64,000 nucleotides of DNA from Rhodobacter sp. GTDB taxonomy: Bacteria; Pseudomonadota; Alphaproteobacteria; Rhodobacterales; Rhodobacteraceae. Shown in pieces: positions 36,433-44,758 of the stretch. The position numbers were made by a program, and so were the translations under genes. Within the stretch, counting starts at the first letter, position 1. Each line of letters starts with the position of its first letter. Where the stretch lies: assembly GCA_016704435.1 (NCBI GenBank), contig JADJAB010000001.1, positions 248,001-312,000 of the forward strand, written 5' to 3'. The notes under the pieces are model-generated. The model was not told the origin of the DNA. It saw only the letters and a program-made list of their open reading frames with translations, and ran no database searches.

Positions 36433-37307
36433 CCGCTGTTGTCGAAGGCCGCGCCATCACCCGCGATTATCACAGCCGCAGCGGGTTGTTCTCGGCCGCC
36501 AAGACCGTGCAGGCGGTGAAGGGCATCGACTTCAAGGTGGAAAAGGGCAAGACACTGGCCATCGTCGGCGAAAGCGGGTCGGGCAAGTCCACCCTGGCGC
36601 GCATCATCGCGCTGATCGACCCGCCCACGGCGGGAGAGTTGCTGATCGAGGGCAAGACCATCGACATCAGCGCCAGCCGGCCCGGCCCGGTCATGCGCTC
36701 GAAGGTGCAGATGGTGTTCCAGAACCCCTATGGCAGCCTGAACCCGCGCCAGAAGATCGGCGATGTGCTGATGGAGCCCCTGGTCATCAACACCGACGTG
36801 CCCGCCCCTGAACGCCGTGACCGCGCCCGCGCGATGCTGGCCAAGGTCGGCCTGCAGCCGGAACATTTCAACCGCTATCCGCACATGTTCTCGGGCGGGC
36901 AGCGCCAGCGCATCGCCATCGCGCGGGCGCTGATGCTGAACCCCTCGCTTCTGGTGCTGGATGAGCCGGTTTCGGCGCTGGATCTGTCAGTACAGGCGCA
37001 GGTGCTGAACCTTCTGGCGGATCTGCAGGACGAGTTGGGTCTGACCTATGTCTTCGTCAGCCACGACCTGTCGGTGGTGCGCTATATCGCCGATGAGGTG
37101 ATGGTGATCTCGAAAGGCGAGGCGGTCGAGCAGGGCAGCCGCGAAAAGCTCTTCGCCAGCCCAAGCCACCCCTACACCCGGCAGCTGTTCGCCGCGACAC
37201 CGGTCACCGATGTCGAGGCAATCCGCGCCCGCGTGAACCGGCGCAAGGCGGCGCGGCAGGTGGGTGCGGCAGCGCCGGCCAGCCCGGTCGAAAGCCCACG
37301 CTTGTAG
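36429..37307 (+). CDS. Peptide ABC transporter ATP-binding protein (DppF type)
   Basis: The product is 292 residues. Walker A is VGESGSGKSTLARIIALID near residue 46, the Q-loop region is KVQMVFQNPYGSLNPRQKIG, the signature is MFSGGQRQRIAIARALM, and Walker B is LLVLDEPVSALDLS with FVSHDLSVVRYIAD. The C-terminus ends with the oligopeptide-type tail HPYTRQLFAATPVTDVEAIR. It pairs with the preceding ATPase to drive import. It is the last gene of the operon, followed by a strong hairpin. Confidence 0.92.
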   Translation: MTAVVEGRAITRDYHSRSGLFSAAKTVQAVKGIDFKVEKGKTLAIVGESGSGKSTLARIIALIDPPTAGELLIEGKTIDISASRPGPVMRSKVQMVFQNPYGSLNPRQKIGDVLMEPLVINTDVPAPERRDRARAMLAKVGLQPEHFNRYPHMFSGGQRQRIAIARALMLNPSLLVLDEPVSALDLSVQAQVLNLLADLQDELGLTYVFVSHDLSVVRYIADEVMVISKGEAVEQGSREKLFASPSHPYTRQLFAATPVTDVEAIRARVNRRKAARQVGAAAPASPVESPRL

Positions 37308-37338
37308 GCTGGCCCGCGCGAGTGCCCGGCGCGGGCAA

Positions 37339-37370
37339 GCGGCCGTCCAGCCGCTCAGCTGGACGGCCGC
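37339..37370. terminator. Bidirectional hairpin terminator between convergent operons
   Basis: A perfect 13-base inverted repeat (GCGGCCGTCCAGC / GCTGGACGGCCGC) with a 6-base loop sits between the stop of the peptide importer operon (+) and the stop of the NCS1 permease gene (-). It lacks a long T tract on either side, as is common in high-GC genomes. Its placement between convergent genes favours a terminator role for both. Confidence 0.7.
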
Positions 37371-37376
37371 TATGTC

Positions 37377-38766
37377 TCAGTCGTATCCGCCCTTGCCGGC
37401 CGGCCGTACCACCAAGAGCGTCACCAGAGCATAGACGACCCCCGCGACAACGGCCGTCGGCAACGAGGCCGTCAGATAGTCGTAGGGCGAGTGGCTGGCA
37501 TAGCTGACCGGGTTCAGGAGGTAGAGATAGGTGAAGAACCCTGCCGCCATGGCCAGGATGGCGGCGGGATTGAACCCGCCCCAATAGTGGTAGTCGGTTC
37601 CCGGCCCGCCCACAAAGACCGCGCGGATGCTGATCTTCTGGCGCCGCAAGATCAGGTAGTCGGTGATCTGGATGGCGCAGATCGGGGCGAAGAAGACGCC
37701 GATGAAGGCCAGGAAGGTGCCGAAGTTGGCGAAGAACAGTTCTGGCACGACAAGGCTGACCAAGGCCACCGGGACCAGCGCGAACAGCATCAGCACGCCC
37801 CAGCGCGCGGTTGCCAGCGCAGGCACCTGCCGCAATCCGACAGCCGTGGCATAGACCCCGGCCAGCGTGGTGCCGAAGTTGGCCGCGATGACGAAGAGCA
37901 GCGCAATGACCCCATAGGTCGGCCCGCCAAGCTGCATCAGCCAGGCCGCCGGATCGGAAACCTGCAACGCCAGGATGGCCGCCAGACCGACCAGCGACAG
38001 GATCGGCACCGGCAGGCCCATGCCCAGCATCGCGGGCAGCGTGGCAGACCCGGCGTTGGGCGACTTGCGCACCATCGCGCCGATATAAGGCCACCAGCTG
38101 AGCAGGCTGACGATCCCGATCTCGATTCCGGTCACATAGTCCCATCTCAGGCTGCCCGAGGCATAGGCAGGTGCGGCCGCTGCGATCGCGTCGGCTTCGC
38201 GCGTCAGCAGGATCCAGGTCATCCAGCCACCGATGCCGACGATGAAGAAGAACAGCACCTTGGACACCAGTTCCAGCCCGGTGCCGCCACGCAGAAGGAC
38301 GACAGACGAAAATGCAGGCCAGGACCGTCACGCCGCGGGTGATCCAGCCGCCGGAGTCCGGCCCGATGACGCCCAGCGTCAACAGAAGCTGGTCCACCGA
38401 CTTGCCGAAGAAGATCATCAGCAGGCAGTTCCAGCCGATGATCGAGGCGTATTGCAGGAAGACGGTGATAATCCAGCCGCGGTCGCCGAATTGCGGCCGG
38501 GCCGAGGCGATGGAATCGATGCCGAAGCGCGTCGCCGCCGGCACCACGGCCAGCGTGACCAGCAACATGCCGATCATGCTGCCCGCCGTCACCGCGGCAA
38601 AGCCCATGCGCAGGTTCAGGTAATAGCCGACATATTCGCCGATGATGTAGCACCATGTCGCCGCCGCGGTGACCAGAAGCACCGCGAAAAGCTGCCACTG
38701 GTTCCAGTTGCGTTCGTTGCGGGTCAGCGGCCAGCCGGTTTCGTCAGATGTGTCTTGCGTGCTCAT
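37377..38766 (-). CDS. NCS1-type cytosine/purine/allantoin-family permease (one frameshift)
   Basis: Starts at ATG 38766 (MSTQDTSDETGWPLTRNERN). Two frames join near 38300-38320 to give about 460 residues with about 12 helices. Visible: AATWCYIIGEYVGYYLNLRM near residue 40, QFGDRGWIITVFLQYASIIG WNCLL near 90, and in the second half IGAMVRKSPNAGSATL and FGTFLAFIGVFFAPICAIQI TDY, as in NCS1 sodium- or proton-coupled nucleobase/hydantoin transporters. The substrate is probably taken up for the dehydrogenases encoded upstream on the same strand. Its start overlaps the stop of a 51-residue membrane protein gene. Confidence 0.82.
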
Positions 38767-38918
38767 TGCCACCCCCAGATCAAAAGCAGGGCCGGGCCGA
38801 TGACGCCCAGCACCAACAGCCAGATCCAATCCTTCGTCCCAAAGCCCTCGCCCTGGTTTTCGGGCTGTTCCAGCGCGGTGATGCGCCGCTCCAGCTCGGG
38901 CGGAATTCCGTTTTGCAT
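38763..38918 (-). CDS. Small single-span membrane protein coupled to the NCS1 permease
   Basis: This 51-residue open frame starts at ATG 38918, preceded by GAGGGATGAAGA. It ends WGWQ with its TGA overlapping the permease ATG (ATGA). The N-terminal half is polar with a short helix-forming stretch (PPELERRITALEQPENQGEG); the C-terminal half is one hydrophobic segment (WIWLLVLGVIGPALLLIWGW). The overlap and ribosome-binding site argue that it is real. It could be a small accessory subunit of the permease; I do not recognise a family. Confidence 0.65.
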   Translation of the reverse strand: MQNGIPPELERRITALEQPENQGEGFGTKDWIWLLVLGVIGPALLLIWGWQ

Positions 38919-39013
38919 TCTTCATCCCTCCTGTCGGCCCGGCGTATCGCCCGGTCCTTGCTTGCTCCGGCTTTCCTGCACCCCGAAGACGGTGCGTCGT
39001 CTTGACCTCTGGT

Positions 39014-41470
39014 TCAACCCTTCAACCGGTCTCCTTTCGGGTCATACCAGGGGCGCAGTTGCGGTCTGGCGCGATAGCGCTTCCAGGCGACCTCGACTTC
39101 CCATTCGCCCGAGGCCAGCCAATCGGCGCTGACCCCGCCCGGGCAGGACACATAGCCCATGCCCAGCGAGGCGCCGACCCGGTGCCCATAGGCGCCGCTG
39201 GTCACCGAGCCGACAATCGCGCCGTCACGCAGGATCGGCTCGTTGTGGTGCAGATGCGGCGGGATGCCTTCGGCCTCGACGCATATCTGCACCATGCGGC
39301 GGTCGATCGGGCCGGCGTCGCGCTGGCGCAAGAGAGCGTCGCGGCCGATGAACCCGCCCGGCTTGTCGAAAGCCACGGCAAAGCCGAGGCCCGCCTGCAG
39401 GGGCGTGTCTTCCTCGCCGATGTCATGGCCCCAGTGGCGATAACCCTTTTCCATCCGCAGCGAATTGATGGCGAAAAAGCCGCCCATATTCAGGCCAAGA
39501 TCTGCGCCCGCCTCGACCAGCTTGTCGAAGACATGGCCGGCGAATTCGGCGGGCATATACAGCTCCCACCCCAGTTCGCCGACATAAGTCAGGCGGCTGG
39601 CACGGACGCGGGCATGGCCGAGGTCGATCTCGCGGCTGCTGCCGAAGGGGAAGCCCGCGTCGGACAGATCGGACGGGGTCAGCCTTGCCAAAAGCGCCCG
39701 CGCGTTCGGCCCCATCAGCGCCAGCATTGGCAGACCCGAGGTGACGTCCTGCACCGACACCCGCGCGGATTCGGGGATGTGGCGTTTCAGCCAGGCCATG
39801 TCGCGGCGCTGCGAGACTGCGATGGTGACGACCAGGAAGGCGGCCTCTGACAGGCGAGTGACGGTCACGTCCGCCTCGATGCCGCCCGCTTCGTTCAGCC
39901 ATTGGGTATAGACCACCCGGCCCGGTGCGACGTCGATGTCATTGGCGGCGATGCGGTTCAGCATCCGTGCGGCGTCGGGGCCTTCGACAAGGTATTTGAC
40001 GAAACAGCTGTGGTCGAACAGCGTGACGGCACTGGCGGTGTTGCGGCACTCGGCGCCGGTGGCATCGAACCAGCTGGGCCGGCCGTAGGAATAGGTCACG
40101 CCTGGCGTGCTGCCCGGCGGGCCGAAGAAGCCGGGGCGCTCCCAGCCGGCGGCCTCGGTCATGAAGGCGCCAAGACCGGCCAGCTTGTCGTGGAACGGAC
40201 CGCGGCGGATGCCGCGGGCGGTCTCGAACTGGCGGTTGGGCCAGTGCATGTCGAACAGAAGGCCCAGGGTTTCGGTGGTGCGTTCCTCAAGATAGCTGCG
40301 GTTGGTCTGGAAGCTCTGCATCCGCCGGATGTCCACATCCATCAGCTCCATCGGCGGGCGGCGGTCGCGGATCCAGTCGGCCAGCGCCTTGCCCACACCG
40401 CCCGAAGACAGGATGCCGATGGAGTTGAAGCCGGTGGCGCAGAACAGGCCCGGCACTTCGGGCGTCTCGCCCAGCAGATAGCGGTCGTCGGGCGTGAAGC
40501 TTTCAGGGCCGTTGAAGAACAGCTGAATGCCTGTGCGTTGCAAGACGGGCACCCGGCGCGTGGCGGCATCGAGATAGGGCGCGATGTGATCCAGGTCTTC
40601 GGGCAGGGTGCCGAAGGCGAAATCCTCAGGGATGCCGGTCTGGCCCCAGGGCTTGGCGTTCGGCTCGAAAAAGCCGACCAGCAGCTTGCCGGCGTCTTCC
40701 TTGTAATAGGTCCATTCATCGCCAAGAAACAGCACCGGCAGTTCGCGCGGCAAGCCTTCGACCGGCTCGGTGACAATGTAGAAATGCTCGGCCGCGTGCA
40801 GCGGTATCGCCACCCCGGCCTCGGCCGCCAGATCGCGCGACCACATGCCGCCGCAAAGAACGACGGTCTTGGCCCGGACCGGCCCTTTGGCCGTCATCAC
40901 CCCGGCAGCCTTGCCGTTCTCGACCAGAATCCGGGTGACGCCGGTGTTCTCGAAGATCTTCGCGCCGCGCATCCGGGCGCCGCGCGCATAGGCCTGCGTC
41001 ACATCGGCGGGGTTCACCTGACCGTCATGGGGAAACCAGAAGCCGCCGACGATGCCGTCGGTGTCGATCGGCGCCCAACGTTCCTTGATTTCGCCCGGCG
41101 TCACCGGCTGCACCGGCAGGCCGAAGTTGCGGCCCATCGAGGCGCCGCGTGCCAGCTCTTCCAGCCGGGCAGGCGTGTTGGCGACACGCAGCGATCCGTT
41201 CTGCTTGAACCCGGTGGCCTGGCCGGTCTCGGCCTCCAGCTCGCCAAACAACTCGCCGGTGTATTTCGCCAGTTCGGTCATCCGCCGCGTGGCGCGCAAC
41301 TGCGTCACCAGACCGGCCGCATGCCAGGTGGTGCCGCTGGTCAGTTGCTGGCGTTCGAACAGGGCCACGTCGGTGATGCCGATCTTCGCCAGGTGATAGG
41401 CGACCGAGCAGCCGGCAATGCCGCCGCCGACGATCACCACCTCTGCCCGGTCCGGGATATCAGCTGCCAC
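39014..41470 (-). CDS. Dimethylglycine/sarcosine-dehydrogenase-like FAD oxidoreductase
   Basis: This 818-residue enzyme joins an N-terminal DAO-type FAD domain (VVIVGGGIAGCSVAYHLAKI at residue 11; SGTTWHAAGLVTQL) to a C-terminal GcvT-like folate-binding domain (about residues 430-810: VTLFDHSCFVKYLVEGPDAA, LTYVGELGWELYMPAEFAGH, MEKGYRHWGHDIGEEDTPLQ). This is the layout of dimethylglycine and sarcosine dehydrogenases, which oxidise N-methyl groups and pass the one-carbon unit to tetrahydrofolate. The precise substrate cannot be fixed by eye. It lies between the NCS1 permease and an aldehyde dehydrogenase on one strand. Confidence 0.85.
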   Translation of the reverse strand: MAADIPDRAEVVIVGGGIAGCSVAYHLAKIGITDVALFERQQLTSGTTWHAAGLVTQLRATRRMTELAKYTGELFGELEAETGQATGFKQNGSLRVANTPARLEELARGASMGRNFGLPVQPVTPGEIKERWAPIDTDGIVGGFWFPHDGQVNPADVTQAYARGARMRGAKIFENTGVTRILVENGKAAGVMTAKGPVRAKTVVLCGGMWSRDLAAEAGVAIPLHAAEHFYIVTEPVEGLPRELPVLFLGDEWTYYKEDAGKLLVGFFEPNAKPWGQTGIPEDFAFGTLPEDLDHIAPYLDAATRRVPVLQRTGIQLFFNGPESFTPDDRYLLGETPEVPGLFCATGFNSIGILSSGGVGKALADWIRDRRPPMELMDVDIRRMQSFQTNRSYLEERTTETLGLLFDMHWPNRQFETARGIRRGPFHDKLAGLGAFMTEAAGWERPGFFGPPGSTPGVTYSYGRPSWFDATGAECRNTASAVTLFDHSCFVKYLVEGPDAARMLNRIAANDIDVAPGRVVYTQWLNEAGGIEADVTVTRLSEAAFLVVTIAVSQRRDMAWLKRHIPESARVSVQDVTSGLPMLALMGPNARALLARLTPSDLSDAGFPFGSSREIDLGHARVRASRLTYVGELGWELYMPAEFAGHVFDKLVEAGADLGLNMGGFFAINSLRMEKGYRHWGHDIGEEDTPLQAGLGFAVAFDKPGGFIGRDALLRQRDAGPIDRRMVQICVEAEGIPPHLHHNEPILRDGAIVGSVTSGAYGHRVGASLGMGYVSCPGGVSADWLASGEWEVEVAWKRYRARPQLRPWYDPKGDRLKG

Positions 41471-41489
41471 GTTCCGCCCTCACCTGCGC

Positions 41490-43001
41490 CTAGCGCCGAC
41501 CCGGATAGCTTTCCTCACGCGCATAGGGGAACCACCAGAAATCCTGATTGCTGGCACCGGGGTCGATCATCACGAATTTGGTGTTCTGGAACTGGCTCAG
41601 CCCCTCCGGCCCAAGCTGCCGCCCGTTGCCGGAAAGTTTGCGCCCGCCAAAGGGCAGTGCGTCGTTGTCGAGGAGCGGCGCGTTGATCCACAGGATGCCC
41701 GACTGGATTTCGCGCACCGCGCGGAAGGTTTCCTCGGTGTCGCAGCTGTAGAGGTTGGCACCGAGGCCATAGTCCGAGCGGTTGGCAAGCTCCACCGCCT
41801 CGTCAAAGCTTTTCACCCGGCAGATCGGGGCGACCGGGCCGAAGGATTCCTCTTGCAGGATGGTCATGTCGGGCGTGACATCGGTCAGCACCGTCGGCTC
41901 GACATACCAGCCCTTGTTCAGCGCTGCCGGACGGCCGCCACCGGTCACGACCTTGGCGCCCTGCTTGCGGGCGTTTGCCATCAGCGCCTCGAACCGGTCG
42001 CGCTGCCGGCTGGTGGCCATCGGGCCGATGTCGACCTGATCCAGCCCGTTGCCGATGCGCAGTTTCTTGGCCTCGGCGGTCAGAAGTTCGACGAAACGGT
42101 CATGCACCGCTTCATGCACATAGAACCGCTCGGCCGAGGTGCAGACCTGGCCGCAATTCAGATAGGCGGCAAAGGCAGCGCCGCGCGCCGCCATTTCCAG
42201 CGGGGCCGAGGGCATGACGATGAAGGGATCGTTGCCCGAGGCTTCGATCAGGCAGGGCTTGAACGTCTCGGCGCAGGTGCGCGCCACCGCCTGGCCCACC
42301 GGGACCGACCCGGTATAGGCCACGCCATGCGTCTTGCGACTGGCGATCAGGCGCTGCGCGACACGCGGGCCGCCGGTCAGGCATTGCATCAGGCCACCGG
42401 GCAGCGTGGCGAACAGCTCCATGAATTTCAGCGTGGTGATGCTGGTCTGTTCATGCGGCTTCACAATCACCGCATTGCCCGCCGCCAGCGCCGCCGCCGC
42501 CTCCCAGCACAAAAGGACGAGGGGGTAGTTGAACGGCAGGATGATGACGACCGTGCCCAGCGGTTCCTTGACGGCAAAATGGAACTGGCCGGGCACGGTG
42601 GCGCCGGCGATGCGGCCCGCCTCGTGCCGCGCGATCTCGGCGTAATAATCCATTGCGGTGGCGCACCACGACACTTCGTCCAGCGATTCCTTGTAGGGCT
42701 TGCCCTCTTCGCGCGTCAGGTATTCGGCATAGAACGCCTTGTCGCGGCGCATCACCGCGGCGATTTCGTGCATCACGACCGCCCGGCTGCGCATGTCGAT
42801 GGCGTTCCACGTCTTGCCCGCGACCAGGGCCGCCGCGATCGCGGTGTCGACTTCGGCGTCGGTGGCATCGGCGATTTCGGCGATCCGCTCTTCGGTCGCC
42901 GGGTCGATGACATCCAGCATGTCCGAAGCCTTGCTGGCAACGAAGGTGCCGTCGATGAACAGCTTGCCGGACAGGGCTCGGAAGGTTTCCATGGCGTTCA
43001 A
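41490..43001 (-). CDS. NAD(P)-dependent aldehyde dehydrogenase
   Basis: The product is about 503 residues. A GGGAGG site lies eight bases before a TTG at 43001 (LNAMETF), which I prefer; ATG 42992 is the alternative. The ALDH features are VKEPLGTVVIILPFNYPLVL near 150, the NAD site HGVAYTGSVPVGQAVA near 228, the general-base Glu in CLIEASGNDPF near 257, the catalytic Cys in YLNCGQVCTSAERFYV near 290 and EESFGPVAPICRVKSFDEA near 385. It likely oxidises an aldehyde from the same pathway as the dehydrogenase 19 bases downstream. The long upstream open extension has no ALDH similarity. Confidence 0.88.
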   Translation of the reverse strand: MNAMETFRALSGKLFIDGTFVASKASDMLDVIDPATEERIAEIADATDAEVDTAIAAALVAGKTWNAIDMRSRAVVMHEIAAVMRRDKAFYAEYLTREEGKPYKESLDEVSWCATAMDYYAEIARHEAGRIAGATVPGQFHFAVKEPLGTVVIILPFNYPLVLLCWEAAAALAAGNAVIVKPHEQTSITTLKFMELFATLPGGLMQCLTGGPRVAQRLIASRKTHGVAYTGSVPVGQAVARTCAETFKPCLIEASGNDPFIVMPSAPLEMAARGAAFAAYLNCGQVCTSAERFYVHEAVHDRFVELLTAEAKKLRIGNGLDQVDIGPMATSRQRDRFEALMANARKQGAKVVTGGGRPAALNKGWYVEPTVLTDVTPDMTILQEESFGPVAPICRVKSFDEAVELANRSDYGLGANLYSCDTEETFRAVREIQSGILWINAPLLDNDALPFGGRKLSGNGRQLGPEGLSQFQNTKFVMIDPGASNQDFWWFPYAREESYPGRR

Positions 43002-43169
43002 GGGGGGATCCTCCCAGCACAGGGGTGTTGCGTTTTTGGTCAGAATGTCACTAAATACAAAACAGTCAAGCGCCTTGGCTTCCCCTTGGCATTGACCCGG
43101 TTGGCGGACCTGCGCATATGGCGATCGGCGTGATCGTCGTGTAGCGATTGGGTGCAGGAGGTGTGAAGG
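43002..43169. promoter_or_regulatory. Divergent promoter region with AT-rich core
   Basis: The 168 bases between the aldehyde dehydrogenase (-) and XRE-cupin (+) starts contain an AT-rich core at about 43037-43070 (TTTTTGG...CACTAAATACAAAAC). A loose inverted repeat TTTTG / CAAAA spans it. This is the natural place for the operator of the adjacent regulator. No consensus is known to me for it, so this is inference from position and composition. Confidence 0.35.
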
Positions 43170-43769
43170 ATGGGGCGAAAGCCGGCCGCAGGCAGGGCAA
43201 AGGGCGATGGCCGCGGGACGGGCGATCTCGACATCGGCGCACGGCTGCGCGCGGTGCGTGAAAAGGCCGGGCTGTCGCAGCGCGAGTTGGCGCGCAAGGC
43301 CGGTGTCACCAATTCGACCATCTCGCTGATCGAGCAGGAGGCGCATTCGCCCTCGCTGGCCTCGCTGCACCGGATCCTGTCGGCCGTGCCGATTGCGATG
43401 GCTGATTTCTTTGCCCTGCCGACATCGCAGCAGAACGTCATGTTCTTTGACCGCGGCGATCTGGCCGTGGTGGCGCGCGGCGAGGCGGACCTGCGGGTTC
43501 TGGCGGCAGAACGCCGCGACAAGACGCTGCAACTGTTCATCGAGCGCTATCAGCCCGGCGCCGGCACCGGCGAAGAGCCGATAGCCCATGACGGCGAAAC
43601 CGCCGCCGTGGTGTTGACCGGGACGGTCGAGGTCACGGTGGGCGAAGAGACCCGCGTGCTGCGCCGTGGCGGCGGCTATCAGCTGATCGGACGCCAGCCC
43701 TATACCTTGCGCAACATCGGCCGGACGGTCGCCGTGGTGGCCTGTGCCTGCACGCCGCCGATGTTCTGA
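43170..43769 (+). CDS. XRE-family regulator with cupin sensor domain
   Basis: The product is 199 residues starting after GGAGG. The helix-turn-helix covers about residues 22-78 (IGARLRAVREKAGLSQRELA, then TNSTISLIEQEAHSPSLASL). The C-terminal cupin (about 110-195) has QLFIERYQPGAGTGEEPIAH and VVLTGTVEVTVGEETRVLRR. This PuuR-like type usually represses genes for amine, amino-acid or related catabolism and senses a small ligand in the cupin. It is divergent from the aldehyde dehydrogenase gene and likely controls the 37377-43001 operon. The ligand is unknown. Confidence 0.85.
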   Translation: MGRKPAAGRAKGDGRGTGDLDIGARLRAVREKAGLSQRELARKAGVTNSTISLIEQEAHSPSLASLHRILSAVPIAMADFFALPTSQQNVMFFDRGDLAVVARGEADLRVLAAERRDKTLQLFIERYQPGAGTGEEPIAHDGETAAVVLTGTVEVTVGEETRVLRRGGGYQLIGRQPYTLRNIGRTVAVVACACTPPMF

Positions 43770-43816
43770 ACGGCGTCACAATCCCGCGCGCCAGGTTCCG
43801 GGGTTTGCGCCAGAAC

Positions 43817-43835
43817 CCTGCCGTCGACGGGCAGG
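43817..43835. terminator. Possible hairpin between convergent regulator genes
   Basis: A 6-base inverted repeat (CCTGCC / GGCAGG) with a 7-base loop lies just before the RpiR stop codon on the plus strand. It could end transcription of the XRE-cupin gene or the RpiR operon. The stem is short and no T tract follows. Confidence 0.3.
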
Positions 43836-43843
43836 TGCCCGTT

Positions 43844-44758
43844 TCATTTCGACTCCTCGTCATTGTCAGGGGCTGGTCTTGTCGGGCTGGCGGAGTCGTC
43901 GGCGAAGGTCTCGAACGCCTGCCCAAGCGCGCTGAGCCGCTTCAGCCGGGCACGTGCGGCGGGGCCAGCCCGCATGGTCAGACCGTTCAGCAACAGGCCC
44001 AGCAGTGCCGACAGGCCTGCCGAACTGTCCCACCAGGTGTTGGTCCAGGTCGAAACCGACAGGACATGCGGGGTGAACTTGCGCGCCCAGTTGCCAAACC
44101 GGTCGGTGACGATCACCATCGGCATTCCCTCGCGCTGCGCCATCTCGGCAAGTTTCAGCGAGGTGCGCGCGTAAAGGGCGGTGTCCAGCAGCACCAGGCA
44201 GGAGCGGGTGGGGTCTTCGTCAAAGACCTCGGACCAGGTGCCGCTTGTGCCTTCGACAAAGCGCACGCCCGGTCGGGTCCATTTCAGCCGGGTCGCGAAA
44301 TCCAGCGCAAGGCCCTTTGATCCCTCAAAGCCTGCCACACTGACCCGCTCGGCCCGTTCGATCACGTCGAGCGCGTCCTGCCAGGCGGGGCCTTTCGCCA
44401 ACCGGTAGACATCCAGGATTGCTTCGATCTCAAGCCGCAGCGCTTCGTTCAGTTCCGCCGGATCGCCCGAGGGCAGGGCAAAGCGGCGCAGCCGGTCGTC
44501 AAACTCGGGCCGTTCCGCACGCACCGTCTGCGCCTTGAGTTCAGCCTTCAGGGCGCGGAACCCGTCATAGCCGAGTTTGCGCACAAAGCGCGACACCGAC
44601 ATTTCGCTGACCCCGGCGCCCTCAGCGACATTGGCCGCGCTTTCGAACGGCAGGGCGTGCAGGTTGCGCTCGATCCACGAGGCCAGGGCGCTTTCGGCGC
44701 CGGAAAGGTTGCTGAGGCCGGCCAGCCTTTCGCGCAGGGTGGGGGTGCTGCCCGTCAT
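43844..44758 (-). CDS. RpiR/MurR-family transcriptional regulator
   Basis: The product is 304 residues. The N-terminal helix-turn-helix of the RpiR type is visible (PFESAANVAEGAGVSEMSVS then RFVRKLGYDGFRALKAELKA, about 37-78). A SIS-like ligand domain follows (about 125-260; RVSVAGFEGSKGLALDFATR and CLVLLDTALYARTSLKLAEM). Such regulators sense phosphosugars, amino-sugar derivatives or other small ligands. Its start overlaps the stop of the double ATPase gene (ATGA), so it is cotranscribed with, and may control, the peptide-type importer. Confidence 0.85.
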   Translation of the reverse strand: MTGSTPTLRERLAGLSNLSGAESALASWIERNLHALPFESAANVAEGAGVSEMSVSRFVRKLGYDGFRALKAELKAQTVRAERPEFDDRLRRFALPSGDPAELNEALRLEIEAILDVYRLAKGPAWQDALDVIERAERVSVAGFEGSKGLALDFATRLKWTRPGVRFVEGTSGTWSEVFDEDPTRSCLVLLDTALYARTSLKLAEMAQREGMPMVIVTDRFGNWARKFTPHVLSVSTWTNTWWDSSAGLSALLGLLLNGLTMRAGPAARARLKRLSALGQAFETFADDSASPTRPAPDNDEESK

